A stretch of DNA of 63,880 nt from positions 1 to 63,880 of the forward strand of contig SWDG01000007.1 in the NCBI GenBank assembly GCA_005116965.1, written 5' to 3'. This stretch comes from Nitrospira sp. GTDB taxonomy: Bacteria; Nitrospirota; Nitrospiria; Nitrospirales; Nitrospiraceae. Positions 33,999-42,678 of this stretch are shown piece by piece; positions within the stretch are counted from its first letter, which is position 1, and every line of letters starts with the position of its first letter. Position numbers and translations under genes: made by a program. The notes below the pieces were generated by a model. It was not told the DNA's origin, searched no databases, and saw nothing but the letters and a program-made list of their open reading frames with translations.

Positions 33999-35678
33999 CT
34001 AGCGGGTCAGTTTACGGTATCGAATCCGATGCGGTTGATCGGCATCTTTGCCCAAGCGCCTCTTCCGATCCGCTTCGTAGTCGCTGTAATTGCCTTCAAA
34101 CCAGACCACCTTACTGTCGCCTTCAAAAGCGAGGATGTGGGTGGCGAGGCGGTCGAGGAACCAGCGGTCGTGGCTGCTGATGACGGCGCAGCCGGCGAAA
34201 TTTTCCAGTCCCTCCTCAAGCGCGCGCAAAGTATTCACGTCCAGATCGTTCGTCGGTTCGTCGAGAATGATGAGGTTCGCGCCCTCTTTCAGCATACGCG
34301 CAAGATGCACCCGATTACGTTCGCCGCCTGAGAGCTCCTTCACTTTTTTCTGCTGATCCGTCCCGGCGAAGTTGAAGCGAGCACAGTAGCCGCGGGCGTT
34401 GACCTCCGCCTTCCCGAGCTTGATCGTATCCTGACCTTCCGAAATGATCTCGTACACGGTCTTGTTACCGTCCAAGCTACGATCTTGATCCACATAGCCG
34501 AGCTTGACCGTCTCGCCGATCTTGATCGATCCAGCATCCGGCTTTTCCTTGCCGACAATCATCTTGAACATGGTTGTCTTGCCCGCGCCGTTCGGCCCGA
34601 CCACTCCGACGATACCGCCCTTCGGCAGGTTGAAATTGACCTTCTCGTAGAGCACGTTGTCGCCGAAGGCTTTGCTGATCTCGTTGGCTTCGATGACGAC
34701 ATCGCCGAGCCGAGGTCCTGGTGGAATATAGATTTCCAGATCAGCGGCCACCTGGTCCTGCTTCTGATTCACCAGTTCCTCATAGCGGTTCAACCGCGCT
34801 TTACCCTTCGATTGCCGCGCCTTCGGCGACATCCGAATCCATTCCAACTCGTGTTCGAGCGTCTTCTTCCGCTTCGACTCTGCCTTTTCCTCTTTTTCTA
34901 GTCGATCCTTCTTCTGTTCCAACCACGAGCTGTAATTGCCTTGGAACGGAATCCCATGGCCTCTGTCTAACTCCAGAATCCACCCGGCCACATTGTCCAA
35001 AAAGTACCGGTCGTGCGTCACGGCAATGACCGTTCCCTTGTACTGTTGCAGATGCTGTTCGAGCCACTGGACCGATTCGGCATCGAGATGGTTCGTCGGC
35101 TCATCGAGTAAGAGAATATCCGGCTCTTGGATCATCAACCGGCAGAGTGCCACCCGACGTTTTTCACCACCGGACAGGAGCCCCACCTTCTGATCGGCAG
35201 GCGGGCAACGCAACGCATCCATGGCAAGGTCGAGTTGATTTTCTAGTTCCCAACCGTTGGCGGCTTCGATCTTCTCTTGCAGCTGGGCTTGTTTGTCGAT
35301 TAGCTTTTCCATCTCATCGGGACCGACTTCGCCCATCTTATTGCTGACGGCTTCGTACTCATGCATCAGAGCGACCAGCTCGGCTTTCCCCTCTTCGACC
35401 ACTTCCTTGACCGTCTTGTTCGGGTCCAGCTGGGGTTCCTGCTCCAGCAGGCCGACGCTGTAGCCTTTCGACCGCGTAATTTCACCGGTATAGTTCGGAT
35501 CGGCCCCTGCGATGATCTTGAGCAGCGAGCTCTTGCCTGAACCATTCAGACCCAGAACACCGATCTTCGCGCCGTAGTAGAAGCCAAGGTAGATCTCCCG
35601 CAGTACCTGCCGCTTCGGCGGATAGACCTTCCCGACATTGACGAGTGAAAAAATAACCTGCTTATCGTTCGTTGCCAT
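33999..35678 (-). CDS. ettA: Energy-dependent translational throttle protein EttA (ABC-F)
   Basis: This 559-aa protein has two ABC domains joined by the ABC-F linker and no TM helices. The first has Walker [10 protein letters not shown], signature [12 protein letters not shown] and Walker [12 protein letters not shown]; the second has [22 protein letters not shown] and [11 protein letters not shown]. The linker segment [21 protein letters not shown] and the arm after the first domain are typical of EttA. It binds the ribosomal E site and controls entry into elongation according to ATP/ADP ratio. The ribosome site aggggaacg precedes the ATG. Confidence 0.95.
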   Translation of the reverse strand: MATNDKQVIFSLVNVGKVYPPKRQVLREIYLGFYYGAKIGVLGLNGSGKSSLLKIIAGADPNYTGEITRSKGYSVGLLEQEPQLDPNKTVKEVVEEGKAELVALMHEYEAVSNKMGEVGPDEMEKLIDKQAQLQEKIEAANGWELENQLDLAMDALRCPPADQKVGLLSGGEKRRVALCRLMIQEPDILLLDEPTNHLDAESVQWLEQHLQQYKGTVIAVTHDRYFLDNVAGWILELDRGHGIPFQGNYSSWLEQKKDRLEKEEKAESKRKKTLEHELEWIRMSPKARQSKGKARLNRYEELVNQKQDQVAADLEIYIPPGPRLGDVVIEANEISKAFGDNVLYEKVNFNLPKGGIVGVVGPNGAGKTTMFKMIVGKEKPDAGSIKIGETVKLGYVDQDRSLDGNKTVYEIISEGQDTIKLGKAEVNARGYCARFNFAGTDQQKKVKELSGGERNRVHLARMLKEGANLIILDEPTNDLDVNTLRALEEGLENFAGCAVISSHDRWFLDRLATHILAFEGDSKVVWFEGNYSDYEADRKRRLGKDADQPHRIRYRKLTR

Positions 35679-35755
35679 TCGTTCCCCTATCGAGTTAGTG
35701 ATCTACAACCGCACTGAACAACAGACTCTCCTCTGGGCATTCATACACGAGCCGC

Positions 35756-36562
35756 CTACAGCGAATGCAGGACTGGGAGTCCGGCGTTCACCTGCGCGGC
35801 CAGGCCGGCCAAGCTGGCTCTGACTTCTGCTTCGGTGCGCACTGGGCTGGCAAATGCCACACGCCCGCCCTGCATCCGGCCAGGAGTGGTCAACCGAAGA
35901 TGAAACCCGAGCCGATCCAGTGCCGTCACCGTTGCCTGCTGTGCGTCCACTTGGCCTAACGCACGGGCCAGCAATAACAACGTTTCCGCATGCTCAGTAT
36001 TGAGCTCGCGGATCAAGTTCGAGGATGCATCCGCAAGCGGGTCCACCGCCGCCTGTGCATAGTCAGCCGGCATCACCCAGCCCATCGACCCAAACCCTCC
36101 GACAAAGTAAATCTCCGCGAGCGCCATGCGGAAGAAACCGAAATCTTGGTAGTCCACCCAGTAAGAGGCATTAGCATGGCGGTCCAGGTAGCACGCGCGA
36201 ACCTCGGCGTTCTCCTCTTTGGGCACTTTAGTCACGGAGCCCATCAACGTGACCCGGGCCGCCCCAAGGGGATCGATCCTGCTCTCAGGCGGAGTCACCA
36301 ATAAGCTGGCGCGTGGATCGCCCAGGAGGTTCTGCGTATGCATCGCCATCGTGCTGATCAGAAAGACCGGTTGCCCTTGAGCATCCAACCCGTAGGGCAT
36401 CACCGACCCAAAGGGCCAGCCTGGCTGCTTGCGCGAGAGCGTCGACAGACTGCCGGTCTGCTGCAAGTACATCAGCGTCTTAGCCCGCTCCGCATGGGAT
36501 GGCTCAGGAACATCAGGACCGTCTGACTCCGGCCCGCTATTGTGTTGTCGTGATGAAGTCAT
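35756..36562 (-). CDS. HugZ-like PNPOx/DUF2470 protein
   Basis: The start at 36562 (268 aa) removes an unlikely N-terminal extension. The N-terminal split barrel has LMYLQQTGSLSTLSRKQPGWPFGS and SLLVTPPESRIDPLGAARVTLMG, followed by YFVGGFGSMGWV. The C-terminal DUF2470 domain (about 185-265) starts SNLIRELNTEHAETLLLLAR. The architecture matches HugZ-type proteins, some of which bind and degrade haem, others of unknown role. Haem activity is not shown by sequence. It stands alone between ettA and the TIR gene. Confidence 0.82.
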   Translation of the reverse strand: MTSSRQHNSGPESDGPDVPEPSHAERAKTLMYLQQTGSLSTLSRKQPGWPFGSVMPYGLDAQGQPVFLISTMAMHTQNLLGDPRASLLVTPPESRIDPLGAARVTLMGSVTKVPKEENAEVRACYLDRHANASYWVDYQDFGFFRMALAEIYFVGGFGSMGWVMPADYAQAAVDPLADASSNLIRELNTEHAETLLLLARALGQVDAQQATVTALDRLGFHLRLTTPGRMQGGRVAFASPVRTEAEVRASLAGLAAQVNAGLPVLHSL

Positions 36563-36833
36563 GGCTGATCTCTTATCCAAGTAATGAACCGGGAGACACC
36601 TTACCCTGGATCTGCTGAACATTTCCACTGAGAGCGCAGTCGAGGCAGGAAATTGTATGAGATATGGGCTACGGTGCTCAGAAGCAAACACCATCCGTGG
36701 CGAAAATCTGAACCCGTCGAGCCCGGGCTCGGTCAGCTCATGAGCCTATCCATAATGACCCTGCTACCTTGAGAGGCACTCCACTTTCCGGTATGGTACC
36801 CTGCGTTTTCGTACGTAGGAGGCCTCCTTTCAG

Positions 36834-38882
36834 ATGCCGACCGTCTTCCTAAGCTATTCCCGAGCAGACCTGCCGCTCATCGAGCAGCTCGAAGCCCAGC
36901 TCACAGTTCATCCGGACATTTCCATCTGGCGCGATCAGGAGAAGATCTACGGAGGACAGAAATGGCCCAAGGTGCTGGGGGAGGCGATCGCCGATCAGGA
37001 TGTGTTTCTCCTCGCCTGGTCGAAGAACTCAGCGGATTCGCTCTTCATTGAGTTCGAATGGACAACCGCTCTTGCGCTGAAGAAGACCGTCATCTCCTGC
37101 CTCTTGGACAACAGCCCCTTACCGGCATCACTTCGCGACATACCGGCCATCGCCATCAGTGATGTGGGTAACATTGTTGGTGCCATCACTAGCTCAAGTC
37201 TGGCGCAAGATACTGGTCGCAGGGAGGAAGTGCTCAGCCTACTTGATCAGACGACTGCTGGGAGCCTGGAAGATACGTTACATGCCGCGCGATCGCTCCT
37301 CGATCAGCGCAATTGGACCGTACAGGGGAATGTTATCCAAGGTGAGCATGTCACCGTTCATGTGGGAAAGGGCTCAAAATCCTCAGCGATGACTCTTCTC
37401 GAAAACTGGCGAGATTGGCTCGGATTTGCCGCTGCAATTCTAGGATTACTGATCTCGATACCGATATTGAAGCCGAGCTTAGAACTCACGACGCCAGTAC
37501 CTTCTTCAACCACAGAGATTGCAGCTCAACCGAAACTCCAAACCCTGGGCGGTGCGATTCGGGATGAAGACAGCCATCCACTTGTTGGCGTGCAAGTCTC
37601 CCTGCCGAAGTTCACACTCACAACCACCACAGATCCATTGGGCCAATTTCGATTCGAGGTCACGGCGACAGAACAGGAAACCGTTCGAACTCAGGGCAGT
37701 CTGGGAAACGTGTTAGGGCGGCAAGGCACCCGCACCAGCGGCACACCCGGCACCCAGCTCCTCGCCAAAGCCGTGGCTGCCTATCGTGCCGCTCTCAAGG
37801 TTTACACCAGGGACCAGCTACCTCACGAGTGGGCCATGGTCCAGAACAACCTAGGTGCCATGCTTGGGGAGCAAGGTATCCGCACCAGCAGTACTCACGG
37901 TACCCAGCTCCTTGCGGCCGCTGTCGATACCTATCGTGCCGTCCTCACAGTTTATACCAAGGACCAGCTACCTCATGAGTGGGCTTCCGCCCAAAACAAT
38001 CTGGGGAACGTGCTTCGGGAACAAGGCATCCGTACCAGTGGCACCCCAGATATCCAGCTCCTGGCCGATGCTGTTGCTGCGTATCGCGCTGCCCTCACGG
38101 TTTACACCAAAGACCAGCTACCCCAGGAGTGGGCCATGGCCCAGAACAACCTGGGGAATGTACTCCGAGATCAAAGCGTCCGCACTAAAGGAGAGACCAA
38201 TCCTAAACTCCTCGTCGACGCCGTCGACGCCTATCGCGCTGCTCTGACGGTCCGTACCCGGGAACACGTACCGGAAGATTGGGCAGAAACTCATCACAAT
38301 TTAGCGAAAACGGCCGTACTGCTTGAAGATTGGCGAACTGCCGCAGAGTCTTATCACAATGTGCTGGCGCTGCATCCAGATGATGAAGAGACTTATCGGT
38401 CAGTCCACTTGATCTATCAGGGAAAGCTCTTTGCCCACCAAACAGCCTTTGAGATCACGAAAAACTGGCTAGACAAGCATCCAGAGAATCTGTCCGCTCA
38501 GGCTAATTTCGCGGTGGCGCACCTCACAACTGGACGCTTCGAGGACGCTGCACGCCGACTCGGAGAATTGTTGAAGAAGCCTAGCCTCAGCCCCACGTCC
38601 TCAGTTGGGCTTCGTATCGAGGATATCGTTGTAGCCCTGGCACTCAAGAAACCGACTATCGTTCCCCAGAAGCTGCAAGAGCTACGGACATTCGTGTCAT
38701 GGCAACCCGAGACCTTTTATGTTGATTGGAATTTTGACGGCCCCAAACACCATATTCTGTCCGAACCAGTGTTTGCGTCATACCGCCCTTGGCTGATGTA
38801 TCTATTTGCCTCCATAAAATCCCGTGATCGCGCAACACTCTTAGCTGCTCTGGATCACGTGCAAGCCAGCTTCAAACCCTGA
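36834..38882 (+). CDS. TIR-domain membrane protein with carboxypeptidase-regulatory-like domain and tandem repeats
   Basis: This 682-aa protein begins with a TIR domain (1-120): FLSYSRADLPLIEQLE, DQDVFLLAWSKNS and a Glu (residue 73, in SLFIEFEW) where NAD-cleaving TIR domains have their catalytic Glu. A linker and one TM helix (about 195-212) come next, then a carboxypeptidase-regulatory-like beta domain (about 235-285; GGAIRDEDSHPLVGVQVSLP). Four 50-residue repeats ending in PHEWAMVQNN occupy 290-489. TPR-like helices form the C-terminus. If the N-terminus is cytosolic, the repeats lie outside the inner membrane. It could be an immune or stress receptor, but no defence partner gene is adjacent. 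Confidence 0.85.
   Translation: MPTVFLSYSRADLPLIEQLEAQLTVHPDISIWRDQEKIYGGQKWPKVLGEAIADQDVFLLAWSKNSADSLFIEFEWTTALALKKTVISCLLDNSPLPASLRDIPAIAISDVGNIVGAITSSSLAQDTGRREEVLSLLDQTTAGSLEDTLHAARSLLDQRNWTVQGNVIQGEHVTVHVGKGSKSSAMTLLENWRDWLGFAAAILGLLISIPILKPSLELTTPVPSSTTEIAAQPKLQTLGGAIRDEDSHPLVGVQVSLPKFTLTTTTDPLGQFRFEVTATEQETVRTQGSLGNVLGRQGTRTSGTPGTQLLAKAVAAYRAALKVYTRDQLPHEWAMVQNNLGAMLGEQGIRTSSTHGTQLLAAAVDTYRAVLTVYTKDQLPHEWASAQNNLGNVLREQGIRTSGTPDIQLLADAVAAYRAALTVYTKDQLPQEWAMAQNNLGNVLRDQSVRTKGETNPKLLVDAVDAYRAALTVRTREHVPEDWAETHHNLAKTAVLLEDWRTAAESYHNVLALHPDDEETYRSVHLIYQGKLFAHQTAFEITKNWLDKHPENLSAQANFAVAHLTTGRFEDAARRLGELLKKPSLSPTSSVGLRIEDIVVALALKKPTIVPQKLQELRTFVSWQPETFYVDWNFDGPKHHILSEPVFASYRPWLMYLFASIKSRDRATLLAALDHVQASFKP
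37701..38300 (+). repeat. Four 150-bp tandem repeats inside the TIR gene
   Basis: Units begin at 37701, 37851, 38001 and 38151, each 150 bp (50 codons), and encode segments starting LGNVL or LGAML and ending EWAMxQNN or similar. The first three are closest, and the fourth (ending EDWAETHHN) has diverged. The exact length in nucleotides suggests recent expansion by slippage or unequal recombination, with codon-level conservation of the TPR-like helices. Confidence 0.85.
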
Positions 38883-38928
38883 GGCACATTACACAGGAGG
38901 AGTGTACATAGACAGAATTTGGAACCCG

Positions 38929-39015
38929 TTACTCTCCCAGCTCTTCCGACAACCACACTTCGGATTCGTCAAAGATTTCCGGCACCCAGGTAAAGCAGAA
39001 GAAGGAATTTTCTGC
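38929..39015 (-). pseudogene. Remnant of the four-cysteine small protein
   Basis: A minus-strand open stretch of 28 codons ending in TAA matches the C-terminal half of the 55-aa protein at 41038-41205. Both contain CFT, DESEV and LSEELG at corresponding positions, but here the second Cys of the FxCFTC motif is Trp and the N-terminal half with two cysteines is missing. No start codon or ribosome site is in register. It is probably a decayed duplicate. Confidence 0.6.
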
Positions 39016-39061
39016 CTATAATCCTCCCTGCCCGCTTTCTCCACCTGTCGTCGGAGATCTG

Positions 39062-40279
39062 ATGCCGGAAACCCTGTCGGTTCAATGCTGCATAGCCGGC
39101 GGAGGGCCGGCCGGGATGATGCTGGGTCTGTTGTTGGCCCGAGCCGGAGTCTCAGTGCTCGTCCTGGAAAAGCACGCGGACTTTCTCCGTGGTTTTCGTG
39201 GCGACACGCTGCACCCCTCGACATTGGAAATCATGCACGAGTTGGGAATGCTAGAACGATTCCTGCAGTTGCCTCACCGAAAAGTATCTCGGATCAATGC
39301 ACAGTTTGGGGATCTGGAATTCACCGTGGCGGACTTCTCGCATTTACCGACTCAGTGCCGCTACGTTGCCTTCATGCCGCAGTGGGACTTTCTCAACTTT
39401 CTTGTGGAGGTGGGGAGCCAGCATTCCACCTTTCACGTCCGCATGAGTGCGGAAGTCACGGACCTGATTGAACGTGACGGTGCTGTCATTGGGCTTCAGG
39501 CTGACACGCCTGCTGGGCCGCTGGAGGTTCGCGCCACACTCGTCGTGGGAGCCGATGGTCGTCACTCTATTGTCCGCAAACGAGCGGGGCTTTCGGTAGA
39601 AGAATTCGGCGCGCCTATGAATGTGCTCTGGTTCCGATTATCACGCAAGCCCAGCGACCCGGTCGATCCGATGGGTCGCTTCGATACCGGTCGCATCTTC
39701 ATCATGTTGAACCGGGGCGACTACTGGCAGTGCGACTTCGTCATTGCCAAGGGATCACTGGCTGAGGTTCGAACGCAGGGCCTCCCGCTGTTCCGCGAGA
39801 GCGTGGCGAAGCTGGCTCCGTTTGCCGCAGACCGCGTCCTCGAACTGCACGACTGGGAACCGATCAAACTGCTGACCGTGCAAGTCGATCGGTTGCGGCA
39901 GTGGTATAGACCTGGACTTATTTGTATCGGGGACGCGGCCCATGCCATGTCGCCGGTCGAGGGAGTGGGCATTAATCTCGCGATTCAGGACGCCGTGGCG
40001 ACAGGAAATCTCTTGTGGAAACCGTTGCGCAATGGACACGTGACGGAAGCAGATTTAGCCAAGGTCCAAGCCCGCCGTGTATGGCCCACCAAGATAACGC
40101 AGCGAGTCCAGCTCACTGTCCAGAACCGCGTCATCAGACAGGTGCTGGATAGCACAGTTTCACTGACGCCTCCTTATGCCTTCCGGCTGCTTGCACGATT
40201 CCCCTTTCTTCGCCGCATCCCCGCCAGGATGATCGGCCTTGGAGTGAGGCCTGAACATGTGCGGACACCGGTCTGCTGA
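39062..40279 (+). CDS. FAD-dependent monooxygenase-like oxidoreductase
   Basis: This 405-aa flavoprotein is of the p-hydroxybenzoate-hydroxylase type. The dinucleotide motif GGGPAGMMLGLLLARAG is near residues 12-28, the DG motif LVVGADGRHSIVRKRAG at about 160-176, and the GD motif CIGDAAHAMSPVEGVGINLA near 290-310. Segments LEKHADFLRGFRGD and HPSTLEIMHELGM are also typical. It hydroxylates or oxidises an aromatic or polyketide-like substrate using NAD(P)H, and the substrate cannot be read from sequence. It stands alone before a toxin-antitoxin pair. Confidence 0.88.
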   Translation: MPETLSVQCCIAGGGPAGMMLGLLLARAGVSVLVLEKHADFLRGFRGDTLHPSTLEIMHELGMLERFLQLPHRKVSRINAQFGDLEFTVADFSHLPTQCRYVAFMPQWDFLNFLVEVGSQHSTFHVRMSAEVTDLIERDGAVIGLQADTPAGPLEVRATLVVGADGRHSIVRKRAGLSVEEFGAPMNVLWFRLSRKPSDPVDPMGRFDTGRIFIMLNRGDYWQCDFVIAKGSLAEVRTQGLPLFRESVAKLAPFAADRVLELHDWEPIKLLTVQVDRLRQWYRPGLICIGDAAHAMSPVEGVGINLAIQDAVATGNLLWKPLRNGHVTEADLAKVQARRVWPTKITQRVQLTVQNRVIRQVLDSTVSLTPPYAFRLLARFPFLRRIPARMIGLGVRPEHVRTPVC

Positions 40280-40388
40280 ATCAATGGTCGATATGTCAGC
40301 ACATGCCTTTTCTTCTCGCTCTACCCCTGCATCTCGCACTTGTTGGAGTTATTGACAACACATCCCAGGCGTTGGTATCGTCTCCAGC

Positions 40389-40685
40389 GTGAAGGCCGTT
40401 CTGCTTCTTTCTACGAGAATCGTCTATTCTACAATGGCCTTCGCTGAGCTGGTGCTCTGGCAACTACCCAAACCGTTACCGGGATGCACGCATCGCGTCA
40501 AATACCGGCTCGCTTATGTTGTACGTGAGACCTGCGTGCTTCGGTACGACAACGAAGCCGGCAAGGGTGACCATCGCCACTATGCTGGGAAGGAATGTGC
40601 CTATAGGTTCTCAGATCCGGATAAACTGATCGCCGACTTTCAAACCGATATTACGAGGTGGAACCATGAAAACCGTCATACTTGA
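40389..40685 (+). CDS. tumE: TumE-like toxin (DUF6516)
   Basis: This 98-aa protein has the family pattern ELVLWQLPKPLPGCTHRVKYRLAYV then the hallmark RYDNEAGKGDHRHY, ending LIADFQTDITRW (quoted only in part). The start is GTG at 40389; an ATG at 40434 would remove a conserved N-terminus. TumE-like proteins are small RNase-like toxins. The gene overlaps the following HTH gene by 20 bases, as in known TumE/TumA pairs. Confidence 0.78.
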   Translation: MKAVLLLSTRIVYSTMAFAELVLWQLPKPLPGCTHRVKYRLAYVVRETCVLRYDNEAGKGDHRHYAGKECAYRFSDPDKLIADFQTDITRWNHENRHT

Positions 40686-41013
40686 TGTTCGCTCCGCGTC
40701 CGATGCAATGGCCGACTTTTCACACGCGTGGAAGTCCCGAAAAGCGCAACGCTCCGCGCGTATTAGCTTTGCCACTCCCGAGTTGCTGTGGCAAGTGCTC
40801 ACGGCCAAGCGCTGGGAATTACTCAAAGCACTATGCGGAGTCGGGCCAATCTCTATTCGCGAGGTTGCCCGTCGAGTGCACCGAGATGTGAAAGCCGTCC
40901 ATGGTGATATCACGGCTCTCCTCTCGGCCGGACTGCTGATCCGTGCACAAGGTGGTGGCGTGAAGTTTCCCTATGAGGCCGTCAAGGTCGAGTTTGTGCT
41001 CCAGGCTGCATGA
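40666..41013 (+). CDS. tumA: TumA-like HTH antitoxin
   Basis: This 115-aa winged-helix protein of the HVO_A0114-like type contains LLWQVLTAKRWELLKALCG then the recognition region ISIREVARRVHRDVKAVHGD and the wing GLLIRAQGGGVKFPY. It follows the toxin with a gaggtgg ribosome site and a 20-base overlap. It probably binds its own promoter and the toxin. Confidence 0.8.
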   Translation: MKTVILDVRSASDAMADFSHAWKSRKAQRSARISFATPELLWQVLTAKRWELLKALCGVGPISIREVARRVHRDVKAVHGDITALLSAGLLIRAQGGGVKFPYEAVKVEFVLQAA

Positions 41014-41037
41014 CGACAAATTCGAATTGGCCGCGGT

Positions 41038-41205
41038 TTAGATCCCCAGCTCCTCCGATAACCGCACTTCGGACTCGTCGAGGATTTCCTCTAGGCAAGT
41101 AAAACAGGAGAAGGGAAACCGGTCGATGGGGATGGCGCAGACTTCACCCACGGGCGATTCGTCCAAGGCGGGACTACCACATTCCTTGTGAATGAGAACA
41201 AGCAT
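41038..41205 (-). CDS. Small four-cysteine (zinc-ribbon-like) protein
   Basis: A 55-aa reading frame starts at ATG 41205-41203 and ends with TAA at 41038. It is preceded by gagggag at good spacing and its start shares a base with the stop of the alpha/beta hydrolase gene (TAATG), so translation is coupled. Cysteines at 9, 23, 34 and 37 (the last two in FSCFTC) could form a zinc site, followed by the acidic tail EEILDESEVRLSEELGI. A damaged copy lies 2 kb away at 38929-39015. No family was recognised. Confidence 0.75.
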   Translation of the reverse strand: MLVLIHKECGSPALDESPVGEVCAIPIDRFPFSCFTCLEEILDESEVRLSEELGI

Positions 41206-41951
41206 TATGTCTCCCTCATGACCAATCGGCGAAAGAGCTCCAGATGTTCAGGACTACTCAACCGATGGTCGCCTGGAATCAATCTGAGATCAAGTGGAAA
41301 ACTGGGATCGCGACGAAGCAGTTCATCGGCGAACCGCCGACTTCCATCCGGGGAAATGACAATATCATCCTGTCCATGAAGAATCGTCGTCTTGACGTGA
41401 CGGGTGATGTCACATGTCTTGGCCCAGTACTGTTCGCTTTCCTCCACCCACGTCCAGGACAAGGGCCAGTCTCTGTGTATGGGATCCTCGTCCCACGGCA
41501 TCCATCCGGCGGTATGCCAGTCGTGGACCCGTTCCTTGGAGATGGTCTTGGCCCGCTCACCCATCATGTTAAATGCTGGCGCGATCAAAATCAGTTCTTC
41601 TACAACAGAGAATTCCTGCGCGATCAGCCAGGCGATCCAACTGCCGAGCGAATTGCCAACGATGGTGACGGGTGGTCCAGCCTCAATAGATTTTAACACT
41701 GTCCGTGAATCGGCAATCCAATCGGAGAGGGTGTAATCTGTGAACTGACCTTCTGAATCACCAAACCCTCGCACGTCGTAACAACAGAACCCCCAACCCT
41801 TCTCCTGACACCATTGCATCAGGGCCTTGCTCTTGTTACCCCAACGCTTGGACAGAAACCCCGTGATGAAGAGGATCTGCCGGGTTGCCCCATCAGCACG
41901 ATCACCTTTGATCCGTTTCCCGTCTGCACCGATCAGCTCGAAAGGCTGCAT
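41205..41951 (-). CDS. Alpha/beta hydrolase
   Basis: The ATG at 41951 is chosen because ggagg lies six bases upstream; the ATG at 41957 overlaps the preceding stop but has no usable ribosome site. The 248-aa protein has an oxyanion/strand start (ILFITGFLSKRWGNKSKALM), the nucleophile elbow GNSLGSW and the acid in HGQDDIVI, with the catalytic His in PGDHRLSS. Substrate is unknown; esterase or lipase activity is likely. It follows a second alpha/beta hydrolase gene and precedes the small four-cysteine gene in one operon. Confidence 0.88.
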   Translation of the reverse strand: MQPFELIGADGKRIKGDRADGATRQILFITGFLSKRWGNKSKALMQWCQEKGWGFCCYDVRGFGDSEGQFTDYTLSDWIADSRTVLKSIEAGPPVTIVGNSLGSWIAWLIAQEFSVVEELILIAPAFNMMGERAKTISKERVHDWHTAGWMPWDEDPIHRDWPLSWTWVEESEQYWAKTCDITRHVKTTILHGQDDIVISPDGSRRFADELLRRDPSFPLDLRLIPGDHRLSSPEHLELFRRLVMRET

Positions 41952-41953
41952 GT

Positions 41954-42670
41954 TCATCCTCCGAGTCTCTTTGTGATGAACGAACCCAGTCGCCGCAACA
42001 CCGCTTCCGGAATCGCATGCCCGCCACGGAAGCTGTGCCATTCTACAGCGAGGCCAGCTTGCGTCAGCGCATCACGGAGCCGCTCCGCTCCGATGTTCGG
42101 GAGAACGTCGTCCTGCATGCCGTGGCTTTGAAAGACCGGGAGCCCCTTCCGCTTTGGCATACGTGGCCCCCAGACCGCCTGAGCTAACAAGTTCCCGGAG
42201 AGCTGCACCAGCCCAGCGAATGGATAGTCGGTATGGAGGACGGTATCACACGTAAGCATCGCTCCCTGTGAGAACCCGCCGATCACGGTTTTCTTGTAAT
42301 CGATCGGGAGCTGTTTCGGGAGTTCTTTGATAAAGGCTAGAAACCGTTCACGCGCCAAAGCCAGACCCTGGGGAACTTCAATGGATAAGTCACGAATGCG
42401 ACCAGCTTCGCGATCGGCCTGGATGCGTGCGAAGTCGATGATCCACCAGGCACGCGAGTCCCCAAACCCCATGTTCAGCGAAAGCGGCGCTTCCGGGAAG
42501 AGCCAGCGTGTTGCAGACGGGGCGTCGATCACATCCGCCAGCGGCACCAAATCGTCTCCCGGTGCGCCAAATCCGTGGAGCAGCATGACGACTGGACCAT
42601 CACCACCTCCCTGCCCATCTGAACCGCCGGCGAGCCTGACCTTCAATCCACCCACTGACACGTGACGCAT
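41954..42670 (-). CDS. Phospholipase/carboxylesterase-family hydrolase
   Basis: This 238-aa alpha/beta hydrolase has the pattern of the phospholipase/carboxylesterase (YpfH-like) family: MLLHGFGAPGDDLVPLAD, nucleophile GGFSQGAML (catalytic Ser), Asp in FQSHGMQDDVLPN and His in RGGHAIP. It is eight bases after the stop of the 1074-aa membrane protein gene and three bases before the next hydrolase start. Two hydrolases in a row with a membrane protein suggests handling of a shared ester or lipid substrate, which is inference. Confidence 0.88.
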   Translation of the reverse strand: MRHVSVGGLKVRLAGGSDGQGGGDGPVVMLLHGFGAPGDDLVPLADVIDAPSATRWLFPEAPLSLNMGFGDSRAWWIIDFARIQADREAGRIRDLSIEVPQGLALARERFLAFIKELPKQLPIDYKKTVIGGFSQGAMLTCDTVLHTDYPFAGLVQLSGNLLAQAVWGPRMPKRKGLPVFQSHGMQDDVLPNIGAERLRDALTQAGLAVEWHSFRGGHAIPEAVLRRLGSFITKRLGG

Positions 42671-42678
42671 TCAGCCCC

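Noticed and set aside
37701-38300. CRISPR array
   Set aside because: The 150-bp repeats are in frame, contiguous and encode TPR-like helices. There are no spacers.
38889-39224. 111-codon minus-strand frame across the remnant
   Set aside because: It reads the remnant in a different frame and overlaps the start of the FAD monooxygenase gene. The protein-like signal is in another frame.
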